From positions 682,001-746,000 of the forward strand of contig CALYLX010000143.1 of NCBI GenBank assembly GCA_944990035.1: a stretch of DNA of 64,000 nucleotides, in the 5' to 3' direction. Below the pieces are notes generated by a model that was given only the letters and a program-made list of their open reading frames with translations, searched no databases and was not told where the DNA came from. The position numbers and the translations under genes were made by a program. Origin of the DNA: Clitopilus passeckerianus (taxonomy: Eukaryota > Basidiomycota > Agaricomycetes > Agaricales > Entolomataceae). Shown here piece after piece: positions 11,477 to 22,342 of this stretch. Positions within the stretch are counted from its first letter, which is position 1. Each line of letters opens with the position of its first letter.

Positions 11477-12594
11477 ATGACTAACGGGTCCGCTACTATT
11501 GTCGGCATTGTCTTCTGCACCGATCGTCGTTCAGCAACTCAAAACAAGAAATCTCGGACTTATGCGTATGACGCCGAGCTATTCCTTGGAATGGACGAAA
11601 AAGGTGATGCTCAGGCTGCAGTCGCCCTTATGCATCACTTCCTTCCGATGAATCGCACAGATCCTTTCCCGACGACCGCTTACTTCATTAGCGGGAAGAT
11701 AGCTTCCATCCCACTCGACTTCGATGTCGGCGCTGGCTACTCGACTGAACATTATGATATGCTGATCGAAGCCCAAACGGTACGGTACTATTCGCCTTCC
11801 CTAATAAAAACAATAACTCATATATTCTTTTATACAGATGTACCCTGTTGAATCGAAGATTCCCATCCCTCCCACTATCGTCATCGCCGGCGCAGTAAGT
11901 CGTCACCCACTTCCCTTAATCTTGCTCTAATAATCTCTTTTTAGGCTGGAGAGAAATTCGACAAAATCCACTTCAATTTCGATGTCATGCAATACACCCT
12001 TGGGGACATCCGCTTGGCGTCATTTGATGTTCAGGGCCAAACCGGAAACACTCGCTTCGACAAACTTAACGTTCACACCAACTCCCACTGCGCGGTCACT
12101 GGCACTATCACAGGTGAAGCCACTGGTGGTGACGACAGCATCGGCAAGCGGATCCCAGTTGAGTTTTTCGACATTGGCTTTATCTCCGGTGAAGGTACAT
12201 CCAGCACTTCACCTCGCAAAGGTATGTTCTTCTTCAATGATAGTATAACACTCTTCTCATCTTGCGTAGGTAAACGTTCAAAGGCTTGGGGTAACTCATC
12301 CCCTCCCGCATCACCATCTAAACCTCCTGCCTCGGCTTCGGCTTCTTCATCCAAGTCTGCACCCAAACCGAAGAGCACGCCCAAGGGTAAAGGCAAGAGG
12401 CCCGCTGAACCTGAAACCATTGATTCTGTAAGCACCATGTTATCACCAGGGTCAATAACACCACTAATTCGCTTCTTGGTCCAACTTAGGAGAATGAATC
12501 TTTGGAGCAACCAGCTACTAACCCTGGCAACGAAGTGGAGGAAAAGACGGAACCACCTGCGAAGAAGCGGAGGGCGGCAGCGGGAAAGAAGTAG
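11477..12594 (+). CDS. Beta-rich protein with Lys-rich tail, likely Helitron-associated
   Basis: Five exons fit in phase: 11477-11779, 11838-11894, 11945-12221, 12270-12427 and 12490-12594, giving about 299 aa. The first two thirds alternate short beta-type hydrophobic stretches (TIVGIVFC, YDAELFLG, TAYFISGKIASIPLDF, KIHFNFDVMQYTLGDIRLASFDVQ), suggesting an OB-fold-like or jelly-roll domain. The last third is a Pro/Ser/Ala/Lys-rich linker (SKPPASASASSSKSAPKPKS) ending in basic clusters KKRRAAAGKK, which look like a nuclear-localisation or DNA-contact tail. I do not recognise a named family. Close spacing (66 nt) to the Rep gene on the same strand suggests an accessory protein of the transposon, perhaps analogous to the single-strand binding proteins some Helitrons carry. 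That is inference; it could equally be a captured host gene. Confidence 0.6.
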
Positions 12595-12660
12595 AACCAA
12601 TTTTGTGCTCGAGTAATAACCCAGTCAGTATAATGTACCATTCCCCTACCTGAAATCCAT

Positions 12661-15600
12661 ATGCCTTTATCCTGTACTCGTGAAAGAGAACATGGTCGTC
12701 GCCGCCGCCTTGAAGCTGCAACTACCACTGCCATTCCTCTACCATCCCCTCAAGACAGGCAAACACAGGAGCAGCGTACTATTCAAGAACGACGCAGACA
12801 ACATCATCACGACCAGCTGAATCGTCAACGTCCTTGGTGGGAAACATTCCACACCGCGATGGCCCGCTCAAGGTGGCAGCCGCCCCTCTGGAACCGCAAC
12901 TGTCCACATTGCAGAGCCCTACTTCTCAGTGCTGAAGATAATAATTTCTGCTGTAATGGCGGCACTCGCATTGCACCTCCACTTCAACCACTCCCTCCAG
13001 GAATCACTGGCCTTGCAGCCCAGCCCAATGCATCCAATCTTTCACGAAAACTCAACAATCTATTCTGCTTTACGGCCATTGGGGTCTCGAAAGGATTTGA
13101 ACATTTCAACACAGGCAGGTCCAGTGTAGCAATCACTGGCCGTACCTACCACCGAATCTTCGACATCAGCGCACCTGACCACTCACTTCATTGGTTCCTC
13201 TACGATGAAATGGAACGTGAAAAAGAAGGCATCTCTCACAATGTGCCCGTTGAATGGATCCGTACGGTTAAAGCTGACCTCGATGAAGTAAACCCATATG
13301 TTCACGAGCTCTACAACTTCCCCAGCATGTGGGCTCCTGGACAGGAAAATCAGTCCGTACTCGAACTCTCAGATGGTTCCTCTGGAGGAGACTTCGCAGC
13401 TATTATGCATGCTCAAAACAGCACCTTAATGCGCCCTCGATCAATCCTCATATGGTTTCAATCGGATGCCGACCCTACCTTTATCCCAGTTCATAGCAGA
13501 CACTATGAACCCATGCAGTACCCGATCTTCTTTCCTGATGGACAACTGGGATGGGGAATGGTAGCGGATGACAACAGCTCATCCCTCCACCGAGCCACAG
13601 ATCTCACCCAGCGAGAGTGGTACAAGAGTCGGTTGCTCACAGACGATCGTTTCCTCAAGTTTGGTCGGCTAGGATCGGAATACATTGTCGACATGTTCTC
13701 GCGGATGGAAGAAGAGCGTCTGCAATATATTCGACAAGGTAGACGCGAACAAGCAGAAAATGATGACGGCAACGACAACGACGCATCGGACGGCATTGAC
13801 ATTCACCTCCCTGTCGGTTTTGTGGGTTCCCAGAAGTGGGCATCGAATGAAACTGCAGACTGTCTCGCCCTTGCCCGTGAATACGGTCAGCCTTCGCTCT
13901 TCATCACGATGACTTGCAACACAGATTGGCCTGAAATTGCAAACCGGCTTTCCCCAGGGCAGTCAGCATACGATATTCCTCCGTGGTGGTTCGCGCATTC
14001 AAATTTCGCTGTGCCCGCCTCATGAAGTTGCTTGAAACGAAGTTTGGGAACATCCTCTACATCATCAAAGTGATCGAGTTCCAGAAACGCGGTCTTCCTC
14101 ACGCTCACATTGTTATGAAGGTATGTACGCCGTTTCCAACTTAACCAGATTTAAAGTACTGAACAGCAACCCAGATGGAGAACGACGTACCTATTGCAAA
14201 AATTGACACGATAATCACTCAAGAGCTTCCGAAAGACAACCCAACCCTGCGAAACAAAGTTAAGAAGTATATGACTCATGGGATGGATCATTTGACGAGG
14301 GAGAATAGTCGCTGCAACCGTGGAAACCGCTGTATATATGGCTTTCCTCATCCAATTACACCATCTACTTGGGTTGACGATGAAGGAAGGGTGCATTTCA
14401 AGTGCCTGACAGAAGAAGAGTGCTGGATTGCGTCGCATATCCCCGAACTCATCCAAGAACTCGACTGCCATATCTTCGTCGACGTCTCCTTCACAGTTAC
14501 TGTGTTCATGTATCTCTACAAGTACCTATTCAAAGGTCCTGATCATGCTCAGTTCTCGATCGAATCCAGTGAAGACCAGCGACCAAATGTGGATGAAGCA
14601 CGAGATCGTTCAGAAGGCCGATATGCATCAGCTCCCGAAGGTGTTTTCAGAATCTTTGGCTACAACACAACAACGAAATCCCCTGCTGTTAAGCGCCTCT
14701 ATGTTCACCTACCTGGAGCTAATCTTGCTCAGTTTGGGAAAGATGGCTCATCTGCTTCCAAACTCATTCGTTATTTCCACCGTCCACACGACCCCATCTT
14801 CAATGACATGTTATTTTTGGAGTATTACCAGAAAGTCTGCGTATACCCCTACCATGGCCGCGATCACCTCGCCAATGACGAATACCTTGAAGAACCAATA
14901 TCAGGTGCCTCACGACAGAAAATCAGACTTCGCCGTAGCAACAGGCCAGTTGTTGGTCGAATAGACTACGTCAACCCCTCAGCCGGAGAACTCTTCTATC
15001 TTCGATGTCTTCTCATGGATCGACCAACCAGATCCTTCAAAGAAATACGAACCATTGACGGTCAAGTCTATCCATCCTTCCAGGATGCTGCAGTCCAACT
15101 TGGTTTGTTCTCTACGATGGATGAAGGGCGTTTTGCTCTCGAGGAGGCTGTTACCATGTGCATGCCTCCTTCGCAACTCCGTTTCCTCTTTTCACGCATC
15201 ATCCTCGAAGGCTATGCCGCCCATCCGCTCTGGGAACAATTTCATGAACATTTGTCCCTTGATTACCTTGCTCGATCATCCTCTCAAGAGTGTGCTGATG
15301 ATCGAGCACTCATTGATATTGAACACGCTATCGAGGACAGCGGTCGCGTGCTAACTGATTTTGGACTTCCAGAACCAAGTGAACGGTCACCTGAAGTGCT
15401 CACCGAGAAAGAAGCCTTTGACGGCCGACGACCCGAACTTCTGGAACGTGCTGAGAATATGATTTCATCCATGAACACAGAGCAACAAGAACTCTACTAC
15501 GCGCTCTATAACCAAGCAAAAACAGCCTCTCGAACCACCTCCAATGCCTTTTTCATTGAAGGTAGACCTGGCCGTGGCAAAACTTTTCTTGCGGATGCTC

Positions 15601-16984
15601 TCTGCTGCAAATTACGAAGCGAAAGCAAGATTGTGTTAGCCGTTGGAACAAGTGCCCTGGCAGCATCATTACACGAACGCGGCAGAACTGCGCACAACCT
15701 ATTCAGGATACCAGTTAACGAGGTTGGGAAGATTTTCTGATTGAGTAATGTCAAGCCTTTAACCCAATAGAACAGGAGAATGCAAACATTGTATCGCTAA
15801 TCAAGCCCCACACCTATCGAGCAGACCTTATCAATGCCGCCAGCATGATTCTGTGGGAAGAATTGGCCAGTGCTAATAAATCTGCTGTTGAGTGTACAGA
15901 CGAGATCTGCCAGGCTATCACTGGGTCGTCAAAACCATTCGGAGGGATTCCGTTCATCGGTTTGGGTGATTTCCGACAGGTAGCACCTGTTGTCCGAGGC
16001 CAAGGACCAACACCAGCATTACTTGCATCAATTAAATCATCCCATCTCTGGCCGTCATTCGCTACCTCATCACTTCACCACCCCCATCGTTCTGCGGCCG
16101 ATCCTGAATATACAAATTTAGTTGACGCCATCGGGGAAGACTACCATCATACACAAGCAGACTTGAGTATCCTTGGTCGCTTGACATCTATTAATGATGC
16201 AATCGCCTTTCTGTTCCCCCCCGAAATCCTCAATGATCCTCCGCTCTGCCTCTCTCGAGCCTTACTCACCCCGAAGAACCGCTATGTCGACGAATTCAAT
16301 GAAAAGATCCTGAAGAAATTGCCAGGGAATAAAAGTAAGATGAACTACAATTATTGCTGATGCTACGAGAGAATGGTGGCTAACATCTATTTAGTGACGT
16401 ACCTATCAACAAATTCCATCAAGGAAAAAGAGTCTACGCTTCTTGAGCCCACCGGTGCTGACGAAGTTTCAGCCGAAATGCTCTCCCAACCCACTTCCAA
16501 TGGAGTTCCTCCTCATCGGTTAACACTCAAAGTAGGGGCTATCTGCGTCATTATGCGCAACATGAATGTCCGAAAGGGTTTGGTCAAGAATGCCCGTGTC
16601 ATTATTGAAAGCCTCAGCCGCCGGGTTGTTTGCATTCGGATTATCAACAATAACACGAGCCAACTGGGAGAGTCTGTCGCCATTCCCCGCATCAGATTTG
16701 AATTCACTCCACAGTGGACCAGTTGGACGGTAATACATATTCAGTTTCCACTCCGACTTGCCTATGCAACAACTTATCACGGTTGCGTTGGTTTGACATT
16801 AGACCGCACCGTTATTGATCTTCGCACTGCAGTTTTCTCCCATGGTCAATTATATACAGCATTGTCCAGAGTACGTCATCGAGAAAACTCCCGTACATTG
16901 CTCCCTGACCGCCCAGGCATATCATATGATAACGAAGATACGTCCGAAGTATCTAATGTAGTATACAGGGACCTACTATTGTAA
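12661..16984 (+). pseudogene. Helitron Rep-helicase with frameshift and altered helicase motifs
   Basis: N-terminal part (12661 to about 13980) has a Cys cluster (CPHCRALLLSAEDNNFCC) and the Helitron-specific N-terminal domain. A frame change near 13975-13990 leads into the Rep region, with the HUH motif in KRGLPHAHIVMK and, after an intron (about 14120-14174), the two-tyrosine motif MYLYKYLFKGPD. The Pif1-like helicase follows: Walker A GRPGRGKT, then after intron 15723-15775 the Walker B position reads WEE rather than WDE, then after intron 16335-16394 a C-terminal domain with SHGQLYTALSRVRHRE. The usual HKSQG motif reads YHGCVG. The nickase motifs are intact, but the frameshift and the K/Q losses in the helicase suggest the copy is no longer autonomous. 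Overall similarity to Helitron proteins is unmistakable. Confidence 0.85.
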
Positions 16985-17473
16985 CTCGAAAATCGAATAC
17001 CTGAGAAAATTGTGAATGTATTACAGAGGTGACGGCGTAGCCGCATGTCTTGTATAATGTAAATTGCTATGACCTTAAACGGGAACGTATGGCCCAGCAG
17101 GTCGTTTGTTATCATATGGCCACGGATTACCACGGATAAACTAGCAACTGGTCCATATAAATAGGGGGATGATTCAACAGCTTGTCTCCTTTCACCTACC
17201 TACGTTCTGGTCGAAGCAACTTGACCGTATCTCTCCTTCCATTCGTTTGCTACAAAGTCGGATAACGATTTCTCCTCGGCCCTTCAAAGTTTCAAAGTTA
17301 TATCTTTTACTCTGGTCCACCAACTTCTCCTTTGAAGACACTCCGCTTTGCGAATACCAGGGACAACTCACTACTTGCGATCCAGCGTTCCTACGAAGCC
17401 TTGCTTCTCTATCGTGCAAACTCAGGCCCTTCTTTTCCCAACCAGCTCATTTGTTTCTCCTCGCGGAAAGGCC
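16985..17473. other. Region between Helitron gene and next gene, with a TATA box
   Basis: Contains a near-direct repeat CCACGGATTACCACGGATAA (about 17120), CTAG just after it, and a TATA box (separate entry). The Helitron 3' end should lie here but no clear hairpin plus CTRR end is visible. Open frames in 17169-17560 are probably leader sequence of the next gene. Confidence 0.4.
17156..17161 (+). promoter_or_regulatory. TATA box
   Basis: TATAAA in CCATATAAATAGGGG, followed by a C/T-rich stretch typical of a fungal leader. It would drive the gene starting at 17474, or one starting closer. Confidence 0.45.
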
Positions 17474-18239
17474 ATGGTATCCCCTCATACCCCCAGGTCA
17501 CAACATCCCAAACCTCGTTCTTCCACTTCCACCTCCGTTTTTGGATCACTCGTGCGCACTCTGAGGTTCAAATCACATCCACGAAAGGGGCCCATCCGCA
17601 CACCTTCGCCGAGGAAACGGAATTTTGGAACATTCATGTTTGGGCACAAAGCATGTGCAGGGCTTGGAAAGCAGAACGGCATCAGTCGAAGGAACTCCAT
17701 TTCTGGTCTTTTCTATGAAACAGGTGTCGTATAGGACGAGACTGCTATGCCGGGTTCACAGCCTGGTGGACTTCCTACGATGGCCAAAAATAATCATCGT
17801 CAAAATGAAGACTTTCAACTCAGCCCCGACTTCATAACCTCCGGTGTGGATAGCCGGCTCTCGGAGGAAGAAGACGAACAGGATAGGGATTCAGGCCCAG
17901 GCCCAGCACAATACCTTTACATTCCCGCCCACGGAGATGCCACCACTAGGGATCCCATCTCCCAACTCCATGACAGACCCTTTCAAGACCCCTCCTTCGT
18001 CGGCCACATCTCATAGTCAGGATTTCAAAGCGGTACATACCGATCGTGAAGTATCTGCTGGAGTTGCCACTTCGCAACGTATAGACCGAGCGTCGAAGAA
18101 CGGGGCTAGAAGCCGAATAGCTCTTCAGCCATTCGGTAACACGACCTCCGCTCGGATCCTGGCGCAGAGGGAGAGGAGCCGGATGAAAAGCTTGCAGATA
18201 TTGGGTCCAGAAGCTGTGACTACTTTCGAGCATGCCTGA
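17474..18239 (+). CDS. Hypothetical Ser/Pro/Arg-rich, probably nuclear protein
   Basis: The model joins 17474-17723 and 17854-18239 in phase to about 211 aa. The first exon encodes a basic, Ser/Pro-rich segment (MVSPHTPRSQHPKPRSSTS, KGPIRTPSPRKRNFGTFMFG). The second gives TFPPTEMPPLGIPSPNSM and ends RERSRMKSLQILGPEAVTTF. Low-complexity basic and SP/TP motifs suggest a nuclear regulatory protein; I recognise no domain. In the proposed intron a different frame reads acidic sequence (SRLSEEEDEQDRDSG), so the splice pattern may be wrong or the gene may carry a frameshift. There is no close neighbour on the same strand. Confidence 0.4.
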
Positions 18240-18542
18240 GGGGTCACGATTTCGTTGCTCGGGGTTTTACGCATCGTCTGAGTCTTCACAGACACTTTCA
18301 TACCTTGCACTGTATACAACTAAGGCCAACCTGAACAAGTCCGTGCAGTTAATTCAGCTGGCCTGAAAATATGTACATATCTGGGCCACGATTCTTAAGC
18401 GGTTGTTACTAGAGATTTCCAGAGGGATCAACAGTTAATATATTGTTCATTCACATTCAACTACAACCAAGGATTCAGATACAATATGGGACAGATGTAG
18501 CCTCTTCGGAGGTGCTTCCCGCGTAAAAATGGGATGATCCAC

Positions 18543-19081
18543 TTAAGCAGAGATTTGGAAGGGAGGACTGATGTTTCTCGAATCGCCGAAGACTGGAAAA
18601 AGTAATGAGCGTCGTCTTTACCTAGACAATAAACGTGTTTTACGAGTGATGGTGTACGTCCCTGGTTGGGTGTTAGATGGAACAGTCACGTCAACGGATC
18701 CAGCTCTCAAATCAAATCCGCTGGCCAAGCTAATGAATTGAACCGGAGAACCTGAACGTTTGATGAGTTCAATGAGCACTTACGGAATGTCCTGAGGTGT
18801 GTAGGCAGAAGAACGTACCTCCTTTGAGTCTAACGTCAGCGCCGTTAGAAATATTCTCGGGAGGGTTGGTGGCGTCCCTAGGGTACTCTCAGATTAAATA
18901 ACGGGTAGATAAAAGGTTAAACGTACCAAGTCACCGTCTCAACAGCACCGACCTTCCGGACGGTGGAAGCGGTAGGGCTGGTAATGGGAGGGACGTAGAC
19001 GTCCAAGGTGCCAATGGCGGCTGCATTGACGGCACTGGAGGTAGCAAAAGCAAGGGCGGTGAAGACAGAGGTGAACTTCAT
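18543..19081 (-). CDS. Small secreted Kre9/KNH-like protein
   Basis: Exons 18927-19081, 18819-18877, 18644-18778 and 18543-18592 fit in phase to 132 aa. A signal peptide (MKFTSVFTALAFATSSAVNA) is followed by the domain of the Kre9/Knh1 N-terminal family: VETVTWDATNPPENISNG, LASGFDLRAGSVDVTVP, and the hallmark end TYTITLFGDSRNISPPFQIS, which is completed only when the last intron (18593-18643) is removed. Members of this family are secreted or GPI-anchored wall proteins linked to beta-1,6-glucan. This one ends right after the domain, with no Ser/Thr-rich stalk and no GPI signal, so it should be a freely secreted single-domain form. It lies tail-to-tail with the uncertain gene at 17474-18239. 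Confidence 0.75.
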
Positions 19082-19148
19082 TGTGTTTGAGGAAAGAAGA
19101 ATTATCGATGAGAAGACAAGTGAGGAAGAAAGCTGAGTAGCAGAGGCC

Positions 19149-19154
19149 TTTATA
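19149..19154 (-). promoter_or_regulatory. TATA box of the Kre9-like gene
   Basis: Minus strand reads GGCATATAAAGGCC, about 70 nt upstream of the ATG at 19081. Confidence 0.5.
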
Positions 19155-19519
19155 TGCCCTACCTGGGTAGACGAGTGCCGGTTAGTAATTGGGGATGTTC
19201 ATGGAACGTCTTCGAGATCGTGCGGATGGACGGCAAACCAATTGAGATTTCGCAGTTGAGCAGCTTCTGCCCGTGCTGTCTGATCATGTACCCTGTCCTG
19301 TGCTCATCGGATGCTCAGTTGATATCGACGGCGGCCAAACTTGGCCGCAGATGGTGTTCTATGACGTCCGTATTTCCACAGGTCTGAGTGATTGATAAAT
19401 ATAATACATTCATTCAGATTACGTTTTGATACAGTTCTTGGAGATCAGAACGCTAAAGGCTATAATATTAGCAACATTGAAGAAGTTCGATTACAGATGC
19501 GGCAAGTCTCCAAGAATTT

Positions 19520-20610
19520 TCAGGCTTGGTTCGCAAATGTCAGGAAGGATCCATCCTGCTCAGAATCCTTGGCGAGAACTCCAGCCCTTCAGCGGGCGGT
19601 TAGATTTTACCGACAGGAAAGCCGGGAGGTACTTACCAACCCCAGTTGATCTCCCCGCCATCGCCGTTTCGCTTGAAAGTGCCACCTTCACCAATATAGA
19701 GCTGTGGTCCCTCGTAAGCCATGGAGAATCAGCGTCACGTTGCGGACATACCTCGTAACCGATCGTTCGGCCAAAGGAAATTCCGACCTCGAAGTGCTCA
19801 TGGACCCAGTCGACACCTTGCTTCCCGTCGAACTTCGCCTCGTGATCTGTGTGGCATGCGACTACGTTCGTCTTCGGATAACGCTTTGTCATGCCATCGA
19901 CCATGTTCCGTACAACGTTGGCGCGTTTGGTATCGTCGTCTCCGGTGACGCCGTCAACAATTTCTTGAATGGCTTGACCGAGACCCAGAGGGTCAATTCC
20001 TCGTTGCTGAAGGTCACGTCGGCGTCTACCGTCGTCAGTGAGGTGATCGATGTCGGAGTCGTCAAAGCAGCTACGGGCTTTGATGAGCAAGAATACGCTT
20101 GAAACAGCCTACGGATGATACTCACTCGCCGCAGCCGTCGTTTCCACCGATACAGACGTACGTGTCATCGGCCAAAGTAGTGACCCCATTGACTTTGCCT
20201 TTGGTCTTGTCGGCACAGCCCAGAAGGGTTTGGACGGCTTCCTTGACGGCTCCCGACTCTTTGCCAGGCCACATGACATAAACGGAACCTGCAGCCCGAG
20301 AACTGGTAAGCCTAATTATAGGAGAGGATGTAGAGGAGTACCTACAGCCGGGAACTGAAGCTACGTTATACGCAGTGTTCGTACCGCGCCAGAAACCGCC
20401 GAAATGACAAGTATTATCCTCAGACAGGTTTGCAGGCCACTTGTCCAGCAACGACTGGCATGCGGCTAGGTCAGCATCGTCAGTGGTCCCACAGACAACA
20501 TCATCTGGGCCACGAGCAGTCAAACTGCTGACCACATCTGCGGGTGTAGGGAATGCCGCAACCGAGGCTACTCCAGCTGCAGCGAACACGAGTAGAGAGG
20601 TAGAGAGCAT
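19520..20610 (-). CDS. Two-domain secreted protein with Cys-rich N-terminal domain
   Basis: Five exons, 20346-20610, 20126-20288, 19752-20070, 19637-19710 and 19520-19586, sum to 295 aa in phase. The start at 20610 is preferred over an in-frame ATG at 20673 because it opens a signal peptide (MLSTSLLVFAAAGVASVAAF) and lies about 85-90 nt after the TATA box. Residues about 35-147 form a Cys-rich domain (VCGTTDDADLAACQSLLDKW, LLGCADKTKGKVNGVTTLAD, NDGCGDCFDD) shared with the gene at 21360. A basic stretch RRRR (residues 158-161) and QQR follow, as expected for Kex2-type cleavage. The second domain has no cysteine cluster and ends SFGRTIGYEG, GTFKRNGDGGEINWGWAG, a pattern I do not assign to a named family. 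Secretion is likely; the function is unknown. Confidence 0.7.
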
Positions 20611-20693
20611 TGTGTTGTTAACAATTGACGAGTAAGGCAAGTTAGATGAAAGTGAGGCTGATTCTGGGGTCAAAGGGGCACTAAGTGATGCCG

Positions 20694-20700
20694 TTTTATA
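20694..20700 (-). promoter_or_regulatory. TATA box of the two-domain secreted protein gene
   Basis: Minus strand reads GCTATAAAACGG, about 85-90 nt upstream of the ATG at 20610. An alternative ATG at 20673 would fall close to the expected transcription start, which supports the downstream start. Confidence 0.5.
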
Positions 20701-21283
20701 GCTGAAGGTGCTACCCTGTTTAAAGCAGGAAGACCATTCAAGTTGACAGTTCTAGCATCGACAGGTATGCGCTTTACAAGACGGCAGCTGGCAGAGCTTC
20801 TGACGTCAATTTGGAGCTGTCTATGCGGTTTGAGGACTCCAAGATATTCGTATGTAACGACGGGGGTGACTGCATGCCGAAGACGCCACTGTCAGGCCAA
20901 CAAATCGAAATTTGACGAAGCGAAGTTGGAGGGAGAGCGCAACGAGCATTGGGCTGTGGCTGTGCGATGCCCAACTCTTTGCTCCTACACTCCACCTGGG
21001 CCTAAATTAGTGCGACTCCGCCTCTGCTGAGCCGCATCACCAAAGTACAATGCTCTCCTCGGTTCTGGCTCCAGCGATTATGCCCTCATATCTGTCCACA
21101 ATGCTCCGCCATAGGTGTTTGAGAACTCCAATAGCTGTCTACGACGACTGCGATCTTGAAATCCTCCACAAAGAAGTGCTTGGCTGCGATGAACTTGAAG
21201 CTACTCTAACACAGTGCTATCGAAGATATGACGAAGCTAGGGACCTGTGACACTACCTAATGTACGCCCGGAAGCTACTTGCC
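20701..21283. other. Divergent promoter region between two related secreted-protein genes
   Basis: This stretch lies between the oppositely oriented TATA boxes of the two Cys-rich secreted genes. Short open frames (for example 20743-21030) have no coding signature. Divergent arrangement of two paralogues leaves room for shared regulation. Confidence 0.45.
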
Positions 21284-21290
21284 TATAAAT
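21284..21290 (+). promoter_or_regulatory. TATA box of the single-domain secreted protein gene
   Basis: TATAAAT about 70-75 nt upstream of the ATG at 21360. Confidence 0.5.
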
Positions 21291-21359
21291 TGAAACTCTG
21301 CCGACTTTGTCTATCAACCAACAAATCCCTCCAGTCCAACCTTTGCAATACCAGCCGTC

Positions 21360-21884
21360 ATGAAGTTCTTTGTCATCCTTGCCACCACTCTCGCCGTCAA
21401 CGCTGCCACAATTCCAGGCTTAATGAAGCGCCAGACTAACATCACGGACAAGCCTACCTGTGGTACCACCAACGATGCTACCCTGTCTGATTGTCGTTAC
21501 ATCTACGACCACTGGCCGGATTTCCCGAACTGGGGTCCTACATGCCATTACAACCTTGTGCATAAGGCTTTCCGCCCAGCCTGCTACGGAAACTGTAAGT
21601 CTAAGCTGGCTTCCTTGTATATGCAAATGACTTATCCTACTGTTGCCTAGGCTGCATCTACACCGACTGGGATGGGGTGCTCTGGGCCGACGCCAGACTT
21701 GCAGTTCAACACCTCCTCGACTGCGGTGACAAAGGAAAGAATACGGTCAACGGCGTTATCACAGTCAACGATAGTGGCAGGATCTGTCTCTCCAATGGAG
21801 ACGGATGTGGCGACTGCGTAAGTCTACATATGCCTCTTATCGGGTTGCCTTCTGCTGATGACTGCTAAACAGTTCGAAGACTAA
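21360..21884 (+). CDS. Single-domain Cys-rich secreted protein
   Basis: Exons 21360-21594, 21651-21817 and 21873-21884 fit in phase to 137 aa. A signal peptide (MKFFVILATTLAVNA) and a dibasic KR just after it (GLMKRQTN) are followed by a domain sharing spacing and residues with the N-terminal domain of the divergent neighbour: TCGTTNDATLSDC, HWPDFPNWGPTCHY, AVQHLLDCGDKGKNTVNGV, NGDGCGDCFED. The reading ends with stop right after FED, exactly where the neighbour continues into its second domain. About ten cysteines suggest a compact disulphide-bonded secreted protein. The function is unknown. The last coding exon is only 12 nt. Confidence 0.75.
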
Positions 21885-22342
21885 CAAGAACTCGTAGTAT
21901 GTCCAAGATATATTAAACATTTGTCGTTCTGTAATATACAGTATATTGCTCCATGTATGACTCGGAGTCAACGGCTGAGGTCTACGGGGTGAACTAGTTG
22001 CGGTGCTCCAGGGAAGATGCTACTTTCTTGAGGCCCCCATTGGGGAGGGTTGACCATGGCACAACATCCAGAACACCGAAAGGGGCTCTTCGGGCCGCCA
22101 GGCTCCGATGTTGAGACCACATCCTCAAAAGGTTATTCCAGGCCATAGCCGCATTTCAGTGACGTTGTACTGTTGGATGCGGCGGCGGCTCATAATTATA
22201 ATTATTTGATTAATCCAAACCACATCCTCAGACGTTGAATCCAAGCTACGCGCAAAACTTCTCCTCAAACCTCCCAAACACCAGCGCACTCAAACATCTA
22301 ACCTCTCTAACGTCCAATAAATTCTACGAAGAACAAAACCCG
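21885..22342. other. Intergenic region
   Basis: A stretch between the 3' ends of the secreted-protein gene and PEX3 (convergent). AT-rich near 22190-22215. No gene seen. Confidence 0.5.

Larger units (their letters stand above)
11477..16984 (+). mobile_element. Helitron (rolling-circle transposon), ends not located
   Basis: The 12661-16984 gene is a Helitron Rep/helicase, and the protein gene just upstream (11477-12594) lies 66 nt away on the same strand, so both probably belong to one element. Helitrons end in TC at the 5' side and a hairpin plus CTRR at the 3' side and make no target duplication. CTAG at about 17140 and a weak CGGC-GTA-GCCG hairpin at about 17034 occur downstream, but not in the expected arrangement. 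The bounds given are the coding minimum, not the true ends. Confidence 0.6.

Noticed and set aside
12073..12600. Minus-strand 175-codon frame
   Set aside because: It is antisense to the spliced, well-supported Helitron-adjacent gene.
16985..17160. Helitron 3' end at CTAG (about 17140)
   Set aside because: The sequence before it is a direct repeat, not a hairpin, so the terminus cannot be claimed.
20611..20673. Upstream ATG adding 21 residues to the two-domain secreted protein
   Set aside because: It would bury the signal peptide and lies too close to the TATA box for a normal transcription start.
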